From positions 1-54,450 of the forward strand of contig JAAMXP010002705.1 of NCBI GenBank assembly GCA_019693395.1: a stretch of 54,450 nt of DNA, in the 5' to 3' direction. A program made the translations under genes and the position numbers. The notes beneath the pieces were generated by a model. It was not told the origin of the DNA and did not search any database. It saw nothing but the letters and a program-made list of their open reading frames with translations. Shown one piece after another: positions 1 through 10,467 of the stretch; within the stretch, counting starts at the first letter, position 1, and each line of letters starts with the position of its first letter. The DNA is from Ettlia oleoabundans (taxonomy: Eukaryota > Chlorophyta > Chlorophyceae > Chlamydomonadales).

Positions 1-86
1 CCCCCCACCTTGACAGCCACCCAACCACCCTATCCTTCATTCGTTCCTTGCTTAAATATTTGCACCTACTGCGCTGTCCTGCGCAG

Positions 87-3000
87 GTGGCTGAGGCTTT
101 GGGAGGCGAGCGGTCAGAGGAGGCCTGTGCATCACTCTACCGCAAGCAGCAGGCTTACTTGTCCATCCCTAAGTCCCTACAGTCGGACCAGGCATTCGCT
201 GCAATCGTAGAGAATGCCCAAAAGGAAGAGGCTGCCGCAGAGCCCAGCCAAGGTGGCAGTGGCGCTGGCGAGGAGGCGGCGGCAAGCGGCGCAGCAGCTG
301 CCTCAAGGCTGAAGCAGGAGGAGGGGGAGGTGGAGGAGGGGAGGGAGGATGAAGACGAGGAAGGAGAGGACGGTGGTGACGCCCGCACGCTGGCTGCAGC
401 ACGCACCCGCCGCACACCGAAGCGAGGGGTGCCGGCCTCTCCAGGGGGAATTGCCAGGGTGAGCAATGGCAGCGGCAGCACACGGCAATGCAAGTGCCAG
501 TGTTGTTGTGGTTCAGCGGCTGTCACTGCGCATCACAGTCTCCTGTCCCAGCAGCCACCATCGGGCGAGCATCCCTGCCCTGAAGGGTGCTTTACTGTCT
601 GAGAGCCTGGCCAGCCATCTGCCTGCTCACTCATCACCTCTGCAATGTCACCCTCGTCTCTCATTGGGCCAACCATGCCCACTCACCTTGCCTGCGACAG
701 GCCTCGGGGCGCCGAACGCCTGTGTCTGGCGTGAAACGGTCGCGTGGTGGCGGCACCGGCAGTGTGGGGCGGCAGGACAGGGGGGACATTTATGAATATT
801 ATGATGAGGGGGCAGAGCTCCTAACCGAGTCGGCCCGGAAGCGGCGTGTAGCACGGCAGCGCCTCGACTTTGCAGCACAGGGCAGTCGGCGGCGGCACGA
901 TGCAGGTGCGTGGTGGCGTCGTGAGAAAGTGCCATGCAGTCACAGCGGCTGCTGGTGAGTGCAAGCACAGTTTGAGCCTGCCTTGCAATCAACCCCACCT
1001 GAGGTCAAAGGAGGTTGGCGGCTGGGCCAGCTGAGGCTGCCTGCCCCTCCCCAATCCCTGTTGGTCAGTTTTATGTGTATCATCCTGGTTGGCTCGTGGC
1101 TGCCTGCAGATGAGGCCAAGGGCATTGATGCGCTGCTGGCGTTGGCGGTGGCCGGGGAGGAGAGCGCGCTGGCAGGCACAGAATCTGACGGCGGGGAGGA
1201 GGAAGGCGAGGGCATGCAGCAAGCAGCAGCTCGCCACAGGAAGGCGCCCAAGCAGCGAGGCCTCAAACAGCGCAGCTCGGCTGCTGCGGGGGATCAGTGG
1301 GAGGAAGAGGAGGAGGAGGAGGAGGAGCCTGCAGATGCGGGGGCAATGGACGATGAGGAGGACGAAGATTTCGCTCCCCCACCACGCCGCACGCCCTACA
1401 GCACCCCATCCAAGGCGGGCCGTTTACCGCGCCCAGGCAGCGCGCACGCCACACCACGCCGCAGCGGCAGCCGCGGTGGCCCTGCCGGGCTGGCAGCTGC
1501 ATCTCCAGGACTGGGTCTGCGCGGGCTGAGCCCCTATATGATGAGTGTGGGTGGGGGGCCCCTGGAGGGTGGCGACATGCTGTCGGACCTGGGACTGGCT
1601 GACCTGGGCTACATCGCATCGCCAGGTGGGCGGGTGGGCGGCCTGCACAGGTGGTGGGGCATGGCAGCACATGTCAAGGATAGGCTGCTTGTTCAGGTGG
1701 TTGCCTGGCTGGCAGCCAATTCAGGACCCCGCGGTTTCCTGGCTGATCGGCAGGGCTGGCTGCTTGTGCAGCTGCTTTGGGATGGCGCTGTGTGCTTGGG
1801 GTGGGCGAACACTCCGACCAGGGCCTTGCTGGCCCAGGCCAGGGTTGTGAACTATCTGCACAGCGCAGAAACGGGCAGCCATCCAACATGCATCCACACT
1901 CTGCTTTTCCATGTCGTCTGCTGCCGTGTCCGCCTGTGTCCGCCTGCCCAACCCCGCTCTCGCTCACCCCGCCACTGCAGGCTTTCCGCACTTCCCTCCC
2001 GGATTTGTTCCTTCTCCACAGAATCCCATGCCACGCCTGCGGCGCCGCAAGTCAGCTCCAGAGCGGCTGGCCCCCGCAGTTGCCTCCCCAGTGAAGATGC
2101 TATTCACCCGCCGCTCGTCACTTGTGGGAGGTCCCTCTCTCATGGCCGGATTTGGCTATGCACCCACCCATGGCAGCAGTGGGGAGGAGGAGGGCGGGAA
2201 CAGCGCCGCCGCTGTTGCCAGTGCCCCTCAGACGGCGGTGGAAGCGCGGCTACGCCACTGCCTGCAGCAGCCGCGCACGCAGCGCTGGGCAGCGTCGGAG
2301 TTCTGCTACTCAGCCCTGGACCGGCCCTTCTTCATGTTCAACCCACTGGCAGGGCTGCTGGCTCAGCTGGGTTTAGGGGACAACATGCGGCTGACGGGGC
2401 GGGAATGGGCTCTCATCAGATCCGGCCTGGGTGCGCAGGGCAGCACAGGGCTTGCTGACCGGCACTGCGGCGCGACACCTCCACCTCTGCCTGGGGGGGG
2501 GTCGCATAAGGACTTATTCACACCTCTTAGCACCTCATATCGGGCCCTTATTGCCTGCGTTTGTGCCATCTCAATTACAACGCACATGTTCACACTCCCC
2601 ATCTGCCGGCCCCCCACCACCACCACCACCACCCACGCTGTGCCGCAGGCAAGCCACGCCGCCTATCCCTCAAGTTTCTGAAGGAGGAGCGTGCAAGGCT
2701 GGAGCGGTGGCGCGAGGGCTGCCGCCAGCAGTATCAGTCGGGGGCAGCGGCTGCGGCAGACCCCAAGGTTGCCGACCACCTGCCTCGCCCGCTGAGTGTG
2801 GGGCAGCGTGTGGTGGCCCGCCACCCCGCCACCCGCCAGCTGCATGACGGCTCAGTGCTCACTGCCGCGCATAACTGCTACAGGTGGGGGCAAGGGGTGG
2901 GGCGCTTGGGCAGGCGGCGCCGGGGGGCGTACATTATATGTTTTATCTTCATATCCAGTGGTGCATTGGCTACTCTGCAGCCATGTCTACTCGCACAGTG

Positions 3001-4788
3001 CCTCCACCTTTTGCCCCTCACCACGTTTTACGCCCCGGCTGCGTCTCTGGTGGTGCAGGGTCCAGTTTGACCGTCAGGAACTGGGTGTAGAGTTGGTGCG
3101 AGACACAGACGTCATGCCCGCAGAGCCAGCAGAAAACCTGCCGCCAGCACTGCTTGCGGGGCGCGCTCATCTGGTGCTCAACGGACGCCACATCTTCAAT
3201 GGCCAGCCGCTGCGGCCCCTGGCACTGCGCAGGCCAATGGCAGCGGCCATTGCCGCGTCAGCTGCTGCAGCGGGGGCCACGCCGCTGGCGCCCTCGCCGC
3301 TTGTCCCGGGGCTGCTTCCAGCCGCGAGGCCAGATGCGGCAGGGAGCGGCGGGGCTCCCGCGCAGCAACCGCAGGGTCAGCAGCAGCAGGCGCGAGCAGC
3401 GGATGCCAAGGCGCTAGCGGAGGTGAGCAGCTGGCCCTTGCTGATGCCCGGCTACTACAACCAAGCAGACAGGGCGCAGGCTCAGGAGCACCTGCACTGC
3501 TTCACCCTATCCAGTGCAGTGCCGTCTGCTGGCCCCATCTGCCTCGCCTCTAGCTCACTCCTGCCTGCTCGGCTTCCTTTGCATGCCTGGTTGCGCCACA
3601 CCCTTGCCAATCGCTTGCCCACATGCTCTCCTTCCAGTTGTACCCCACGCTAGTCACACCACCTACAATGTCTCTTACCTCGTCCCACTGGCGCAGCTGG
3701 TGGTGGGGCTGGACAAGAAGGAGGCTCTGCTGCTGCAGCTGCGTGGCATGAACGATGAGGCGGCTGCGGGGGTTCACACCGATGGCTCGGGGACACCCGC
3801 ACCCCAGTTTGTCAACGCGTATGCCACGGTGGTGCTGGAGCTTGAAAAGGTGAGTGGGTGGGGCGGGATATGTGGGTTGAGAGCGCTGTGCCCGGGAGGC
3901 TGATTTGCAGCCTGGGTGAAGGCAGTGAGGGCCAAGGGAGGGCCAAGGGGAGGTTAGGCAGCAGAATAATGTTGTACAGCTATCTCTTTGCGGTTTACTT
4001 GACTTGTGGGGTTGTTTTCCATTCTGCCTCGGCTTCCACGTGTCATCCTGGCTGCTAGGTTGTCAGCATTGCTTTGCTGGGCTTGATGTTATATCCTTCT
4101 TTCGCTTTGATTGGGTTCCAGCTGAGCTCCTGCGGCTCACTTGCGCTCTGTCGCTGTCGGCCCTCCCGCTGCTTGGCAGGCCAATGGCACCGTGAAGGAC
4201 AAGCTGGAGCAGTTGGACCGACCCAGCAGCAGCGGTGGGGGCAGCGACCTGGCAGCTGGGGGGGGAGGCGGGAGCGGAGCGTCGCCTTTAGAGCCGCAGC
4301 AGCTTGATGCCAGCTTGGCGGCAGATGCAGAGCTGCAAATACCAGAGGCATTTTCAGGCGCAGCGCTGGAGCAGGCTCAAGGCATAATTGCTGCGTGCCG
4401 CAGCAAGCTGGCCCAGTCCACACCTGTGCAAGCAGCTCCTGACGCGGCATCCCAAGCAGCAGGGCATCAGCCCGCCTCCCAACAGCAGCTACAAGAGCAG
4501 CAGCAGCAGGTTAACCCAGCAGCAGCAGCACCTACCCCACTGGATTGGAGCAGTAGCGAGGGGCAGCGCTTGGGATCTCTCATACAAGGCTGTGTGCACA
4601 GCTTGGTGCTGCTGTTGCGTGGAGCACAGGCGGGCAGCAGCCTGCCGCATGCCACGCTGTCGGCGGCACTGGAGCAAGCCTTGGTGGCAGTGCAGCCCAG
4701 CTCTCGCGCCAATCACGCAATTTATGAGGAGATACAGGAGGCGCTAAATGGGTTGAGCAACAAACTGCAAGTTAGCGCGGCGTCGTGA
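87..4788 (+). CDS. LIN9: LIN9 / ALWAYS EARLY-like MuvB-complex subunit (5' partial)
   Basis: Scaffold-type nuclear protein of the MuvB/DREAM family, which controls cell-cycle and differentiation genes. Exons 87-458, 701-905, 1110-1625, 1981-2430, 2649-2883, 3059-3422, 3697-3849 and 4180-4788 join in phase to give 967 visible residues; the start lies upstream of the window. The first visible residues (motif ASLYRKQQAYLS) match the end of the SANT/Myb repeat of plant ALY proteins. The DIRP domain follows in exons 4-6: SEFCYSALDRPFF, then LTGREWALIRSGLG, LSLKFLKEERARL and FDRQELGVELVRDTDVMP. Exon 7 holds the conserved LLQLRGMNDEA and YATVVLELEK helix that in LIN9 packs with LIN52. Between these are long acidic and Ala/Gln-rich linkers, and the C terminus is Gln/Ala-rich. 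The family call is firm. Membership of a DREAM-like complex in this alga is inferred. Confidence 0.93.
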
Positions 4789-6268
4789 TGAGTCGATCCA
4801 GGGGCCCGTAGACACCGCCCCTGAGCGGCAACACCCCAACGTCGGCCTCTTGTGACCCTGAACAAGGGGCAGCATCAAGCTTTGCACCTGGGCGGCAGCT
4901 TCTGCCGGGCTCAGGCTTGCCCAGTGCCCACTGCCTGAGCTCTGTTGCTCTCCTGTTGACCTTCTCTTGTTCTCCTGACATCTGCTGCTGCCTGTGCCAT
5001 TGCCCCTCTCTTGTATGTGTGCCATATCGCGCTGACGACCTTGCCGATTGTGACGCGCTGCCGCTGATCCCATGCATGCGTCGCCGCCAGCTCGCTATTG
5101 CTGCGATGGTGCTGCCCATCGGATCTCTTGCCACCTGTTAAGTAGTTACCCTTCCCATGTGCTTGCCTTTGTCTGTGTCATTCGCGCACCCTCCACGCTT
5201 TCATTGTCGTCCCGTTGGCCGACCAATAGACTGACTGACACTGCCAGCGGCTAGTTTTGTCGTTCCTCTTTATGCCGCCTTCTTCCATCACAACATCCAC
5301 CGCTCCATTTCGTTCGTCACGGCTTGCCGTGACAGGCTGTGACTGGTTCAGTCTCACCTGACTGATATGAATGCTGCCTGACACCTGTGTTTGTGTAAAG
5401 GGTAGTCAGCCTCCATATGGGCAGCAACCTCCTAGTGCAGCCTGTTTGAGGCAGCACTTCAACGCTACCCAGACTGCCGCTGATAGACAACATACAGGTA
5501 CGAGGGTCTTTCTTTCCATCCATGGAGAGTCAACCCCTGCGATCAGCGCCCACATGTCGCTAACCGCCACCGACACTAATCACCCAGGTTCTTTTGAAGA
5601 GCAGGAGTAACCCCAGCAGCTGTGTCCTATACGGCAATCTGCTTTTAGCTTGACCAAGCATTAACCCTAGCAACTTCTCACCGCTTCAGCAGCCTGGGCA
5701 CTACAGGCGCGTATCCGTCCTGCCCAAATCTCTCTGCACGATTTCCCCCGATTCAGTACATATTCATACTTCCCTCCCGGTTGCCTGCCGTGTTTCTCCA
5801 TCAGTTCCGGTTTGAACAACGACAGCAAGGAACACCTTCTTGTAACCCAAGGTGAAGAGCAGCGTCAGCGCTTGCCTGTGTCCTAAGCTGCCCGGCAAAA
5901 TGAGGCAGTCTTGCAAAGCAATCTGGCAGGGAACTGGCAGGGCTCACTCCACCCCACCGGGGCCGGGTCCCACTCCGCGTGCACTATCGCTTGCCCATGT
6001 GCGCGGCAGCTTGCCTTGACCCCTGGGATCAAGTACAATGCTTTCCAGGGCATAGCGGAGTCTGGCAGTTGGGTCTGCAGGTTGGGCTGCCTCTTGGCGT
6101 GGCAGCGGCTGCGGCGGCCGCCGTTGATCGGATGACTCGTACAACCCGTCTCCCTACCAACCCAATACTACTCACGTTCCTGGGCCTACCAACCCTATTC
6201 TATTCATTTCTTCCCATATCCTTTGCAGATTGCACAAAACTCTGTCATTTAGGCTGCAGTCCAACCTA
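4789..6268. other. 3' UTR of LIN9 and intergenic region
   Basis: No exon with a conserved product is visible in this 1.5 kb. The first part is probably the LIN9 3' UTR, ending after the TGTAA at 5394-5398. The rest should include the promoter of the secreted-protein gene that starts at 6269. Confidence 0.6.
5394..5398 (+). terminator. putative TGTAA polyadenylation signal (LIN9)
   Basis: TGTAA, the usual chlorophyte poly(A) signal, lies about 600 nt after the LIN9 stop. The long distance lowers confidence; another TGTAA lies near 5840. Confidence 0.4.
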
Positions 6269-7809
6269 ATGGCTGCCTACTGTACCCACAGCTCAACCAT
6301 CCTTCTGCTAGCATTGGCTGCCGCCTTGAGCGTCACGCCCAGCAGGGCACTTTCGTGGCCCCTCTGCGACAATGGAGGGCAAGTTTGGGTGAGAAAGGGA
6401 TTGTTTTGCCTGTGCCTGGCTAGACTAGCCCACATTGCAGACAAACAGGGTTCCCTCGGCTGAAATCGAGCACCCATTAGGAAAGACCACAGCATTCATG
6501 CCCACCAGCTCGGGCGTGGACCCCTCCCTTTTCATTCACCTCAACGCGTGCAAGTTGCGCGCCATTGATCACGCAGGTGACTGAGCGTCCGTACACAGAG
6601 CCCACATTCCCAGGCGCCAACCTATGGTACGCGCGCTGCAACAACACCCCCGCAAACAACCGCCCCCAGTCAAGGCCATGCTTTTAGTTGGCAAGCACAC
6701 CGTGCACATTGTCACCCGGCCCTGCCCTCCCCCTGGCTAGTTTGCAGGTTTTTCTGCGACAGTGGTCTCAACGTGCTGGGTTCCAGCGTGGATCCCTGCA
6801 TCAACTCAGGCACCACCTGCGGCGAGGCCGTGTATGACGGGCTCTGCCAGACGCTGGGCTTTGACCGCGCCTGGATGGACGGAGTGGTGACCGTCAACGC
6901 ATCCCTCAGCGAGCCGGTGCAGTCGCTGACCGGAGAGGTATGCCTGCCCTGAGGCCTGCCTGTTGGGCCCACTTGCCAGACTCTGGTGGCCTGTAAAGTG
7001 TGCTGCTTCAATCGCACATTCCCCCTGACTCTCGTCTTGCACACATGTGTGGGTGGGCTGATGCCACCAACAATCCTGCCGCGCCATACCAAACACAGCT
7101 GGTGCCCGCCGCTAAGAGCTGTTCTGGGTGCTCCCACCCTTTCGCGTTTGCCACTCTCGACACATTGGCTTGCCCCTTGCAGTTCTGCCTCCGCGCTGGG
7201 CTCTACTCGGAAACGGTGCCTGACGACTTGGAGAGCCTGCCGGGGGAGCACTGCGAGAAGATTGATGGCATCACTTGCATCCGGTACAGACAAGTTGAAA
7301 TTTTCTCCATGGGTGACGGGCTAGTCCTGAACATCATTCGCGAGGGCTTTGCAATCATGTCCCAAGTGCCTTGCCTGTACTGATTTTGTCTGGCAGCACA
7401 ACTGTCAGCATTGAAGTTGCAAGCCTTGAGTCGTGCAAGTTAAGCGGTGGGATGCTTGTTGCAGGAACCGAGAGACGATGACTTCTGCTCTGGGAGCACT
7501 AAAAGCGGAGCCTGCTGGCCCCGAGTCTCGTCCCCCCGTAGTTGAGCCTGCTGCATCTGAAGGTGTGGATAGTCCAGTGCCATTCTGTGGGCATGTCAGC
7601 TGAGTTTGCAGTTGGCCTGCCGTTGTGCATGGCGTGGATTGTTGTGATCCCTGCTTGTAACCTTGGCACATGTTCGGAACACGTGTTCGGGATGTGTTTC
7701 CTTTCAAACTGCAGGAGCAGGCGGTACCTCTGCTGAGGGGCCGGAACCTGTTGTGCTAGCCGCCGATCGTGGTGGCCGCAAGCTGCGCGGCCTGCACAAC
7801 CGCATGTGA
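6269..7809 (+). CDS. small secreted cysteine-rich protein, function unknown
   Basis: Best model: exons 6269-6388, 6577-6626, 6748-6937, 7183-7283, 7465-7562 and 7715-7809, all in phase, 217 residues. The N terminus has a clear signal peptide (hydrophobic core LLLALAAAL, then small residues). The mature part has eight or so cysteines in short motifs (PLCDNG, FFCDSG, DPCINSGTTC, GLCQTLGF, FCLRAG, EHCEKI, ITCIR), suggesting a disulfide-bonded extracellular or cell-wall domain. The tail is Ala/Gly/Pro-rich and polar, ending GLHNRM. I do not recognise the family. The 3' half is less certain: an alternative donor after the motif AIMSQ would give a different, Cys-containing tail ending in SSPRS. A candidate exon at 6441-6576 was dropped because joining exon 1 directly to 6577 keeps the phase. 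Confidence 0.6.
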
Positions 7810-8053
7810 ACGTGTTGTAGCCCTTTAGGTCTTGCTGGTAGCTGAGCCGCCGCGATGGTGGCTATGTGTGGCACTACGTCTTAATGCTTGCATACCATGT
7901 AGAATAGATAGTTGCCTAGGAAGATTGTCAGCTCCGCATATTGCTCCTTTCAACTGATACTGTTGAAAGTTGATATGAATCATCCTGTCCTCTTCCGTGT
8001 TGCGTCTAAATCTCAGCGGTTTTAGCCTGGGTGCTGAGGTTTTGAGTTTTGAG

Positions 8054-8058
8054 TGTAA
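8054..8058 (+). terminator. putative TGTAA polyadenylation signal (secreted protein)
   Basis: TGTAA about 245 nt after the stop at 7809. Confidence 0.5.
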
Positions 8059-8198
8059 CAAAGTTGTGCCCATTGACGTCACGAGGTTGCAAGCGAGGCT
8101 GGCTGGTCGCATGTAAAATCGTCTTGTGAAGCCTTCTTGCCTGCTGTGGAGACAGCAGAGCCTGTTGCAGAGCTCAACGAGAAGGTTGGGGATTTTGC

Positions 8199-8203
8199 TT
8201 ACA
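8199..8203 (-). terminator. putative TGTAA polyadenylation signal (IBA57)
   Basis: TTACA on the plus strand, read as TGTAA on the minus strand, about 120 nt after the IBA57 stop. Confidence 0.55.
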
Positions 8204-8322
8204 ATTGTGGGTTGATGATGGGCGGCCCCAAAAAGCAGACGGAAACCGAAAAGAAGAGGAACTTCAACAGGAGGGAACATACAGGGGAAAAGGTGCGATG
8301 CTGCGTGCTTCAACGCAACACA

Positions 8323-10159
8323 TCAGGGTTCAGCACTCCCTGCTGCACCCTCTTCTCTACCCCAATTCTCAGGCCACCAGTCTGGCCGCCAAGCCTGCAG
8401 CTCCAGCTGTCCTTCGCCCTCCCCCACTAACAGTGGTTGTCCTGCGGCTCTGGCTGACTCCACAGCCGACAAGCGCAGCACTGCCAGTCCTAGAGCTCCG
8501 TCTGACACCCGCACCACTCCCACGGACTTGCGCCTGCCGCCTTGCTGGTCAAGGTACACGGCCGTGCCCGGCTGAACCCCTGCTGCTGCTGCCGCTGCTC
8601 CGACTTGCGTGCCATCGGCTGCTTCTGCTTGGGCTGCTGCCAACGCAGCGCCTGGTAAGCTGCTGCTTGCCAGCTCTTGCTGCTGTTGCCCTCCTGCGCC
8701 GCTGCTGTTGATGCTGTTATGGCTTCCGCCTTTAGGCACCAGCACAAAGGGCATAAGGCGCTTACGCACGACTCCCTTGAAGTGTGTGCGAGCCATCAGC
8801 TCCTGCCCCACGTAGCATCCCTTGGTGAAGCTGATGCCCCTCAGCCCGTCTATGTTAAACTCAAGCGGCACCACCTCGCCTGACTCAAGAAGAGGGCGCA
8901 GCAAAGGAAGGAAGTCGGGGTGTGTGGGGGGGTATATGTGTGGGCAGCCTCAGCCAGTCAAGCAGACATGCAGCCCGCTTACCAGCCAGTGACAGCCTCA
9001 GGCAATACTCAAAAAATTCTCACAGCGAATAAGACATGCCAAACACAATGTTGTGCACAATTTTAAGCAGGGATGTCATGCCAACATCAAGGAGGCGCAC
9101 CACAGGGGATTTCGCTGTCGCCCTCGGCCACGCCGTGCAGAATTCGCCACCGCCGGTAATCCTGCCAGCTGGCTGCAGATACAACTGCACCCGCACCACC
9201 GTCACTACCACTACCGCGATCACTGGTGCTGCTAACCACATCTGCAGGCAGCACAGAGCGAAGGCCAAGCTGCCAGAGCCGAGGGTCGGCCGTCCATCCA
9301 GCCGGCGGCGCTGTGCAGGCAGCATGCAACGCCGCTTGCCCGCCACCGTACTGCGCCCAGACGCGGTACTGCTGCGACACATCCTCAATGTCCACCTTCT
9401 GCCGCAGGCGGTACCGCTTCAGCAGGCGCAGCAGGTCGGCTGTGCCCTGCCTGTCCACATCAGCAAGCACTGTGGGCACCGCTTCTGCAGGACAGGCAAG
9501 AGGTAGGGGGAGCAGGCAGGGCCCGGCTGCTGGGGTGTGTAAGACGGAAAATTTTTCCTGATACACACCACTTCAACAGCAGCGCCGGCAATAAGACTGC
9601 CGAGCAGCACAAACATTGCAGCGGCAAGTGCCCGTCCAGGTGGCCGCGCAGCATGCAACCCATGGCTCCCAGTTGACCGCCCGTCTCAGCTTCTGGCATT
9701 CCCACAAGGATCATGCGTCTGCACGTGTCCAGCCCATCCCACGCACCCTGGGTGCGGTGCAGCATCATGTCATGCAGGTAGCGGCCCTGGGCATTGAGGA
9801 TGCAGGCGTACTGCGGTGCTGCACCGGGCGACTCCAGCGCCAACACGTCATTTGTCACGATACCCTGCGACAATCAACTGGTGTGTCAGCTGCCACAAAA
9901 AATGGAGCGTGACAGCTGTGTGCCTTGAATATTTATACAGACAGTTGAGCAGCAGGGTGCCTCAGAGCCAGCAGGCGGGCGGCGGTGACGGCAAAAGGCT
10001 CGCGCTGCCACAGGTGGAACCCTGACAGGCTCAGTCCTGGCGGCGGATGGATGTTCTCGAGTTGACCTGTAGAAAATGCAGCAATCCTGCTCCTGAGAGC
10101 CGGATGACGCCCCGCACTTCCTCCAGGCAGGTCGCCCGCAGGACCTGTACTGGCAGCAT
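8323..10159 (-). CDS. IBA57: IBA57 / CAF17-type iron-sulfur cluster assembly factor
   Basis: Folate-binding-fold (GcvT/YgfZ family) protein that in mitochondria works with ISCA1/2 to mature 4Fe-4S proteins. Exons in transcript order are 10159-10067, 9864-9747, 9484-9104 and 8879-8323, phase-consistent, 382 residues. Diagnostic pieces are [16 protein letters not shown] joined to [11 protein letters not shown] near the N terminus, LADVDRQG and [29 protein letters not shown], and the family signature [18 protein letters not shown] around residue 215. A Gln/Ala-rich insert lies in the C-terminal barrel. The first ATG that fits is at 10159 and is preceded in frame by a stop. It leaves almost no targeting peptide, so an upstream exon with a transit sequence may exist. 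The gene is divergent from the DNA polymerase gene. Confidence 0.92.
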
Positions 10160-10467
10160 TGCGACGGTTTCTATGTGGATTATTACGGCGATCCGGTGTC
10201 AACGAAGGCTGGGTGATTATGCACATCGCTCGCGGACGCAATGCCACGGGGGCGGCCAGGTCACGCATGGCGCAGGAGAGGCAAACTGGGATAATGAACC
10301 CCATCAATACGCATGCACACTTTCACTCGTAGCGTTCTCCTTCCTGATGCCTCATGAGATCCCCGTCACCCGCAGTCACCTTTTCTTGCCTCCCAGGTTG
10401 CTGCCAGCTGAAAACAACAATTGATCAGCCCTGATCACAGCTGAAGCACGTAGTACGAATCCAAGGC
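10160..10467. promoter_or_regulatory. probable shared divergent promoter, IBA57 / DNA polymerase X
   Basis: Only 308 bp separate the start codons of two head-to-head genes. The region must contain both transcription starts unless IBA57 has an upstream exon. I see no recognisable box element. Confidence 0.5.

Larger units (their letters stand above)
7810..8322. other. convergent 3' UTRs
   Basis: Region between two convergent stops. It holds a TGTAA on the plus strand (8054-8058) and one on the minus strand (8199-8203). No coding exon is seen. Confidence 0.6.

Noticed and set aside
959..2458. 499-codon continuous plus-strand frame
   Set aside because: Only 1110-1625 is a LIN9 exon in this frame; the rest reads through introns and the wrong frame of the DIRP exon.
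6441..6576. candidate exon of the first secreted protein
   Set aside because: It would leave phase 1, while the next exons need phase 0 and then phase 2; skipping it joins exon 1 to 6577 cleanly.
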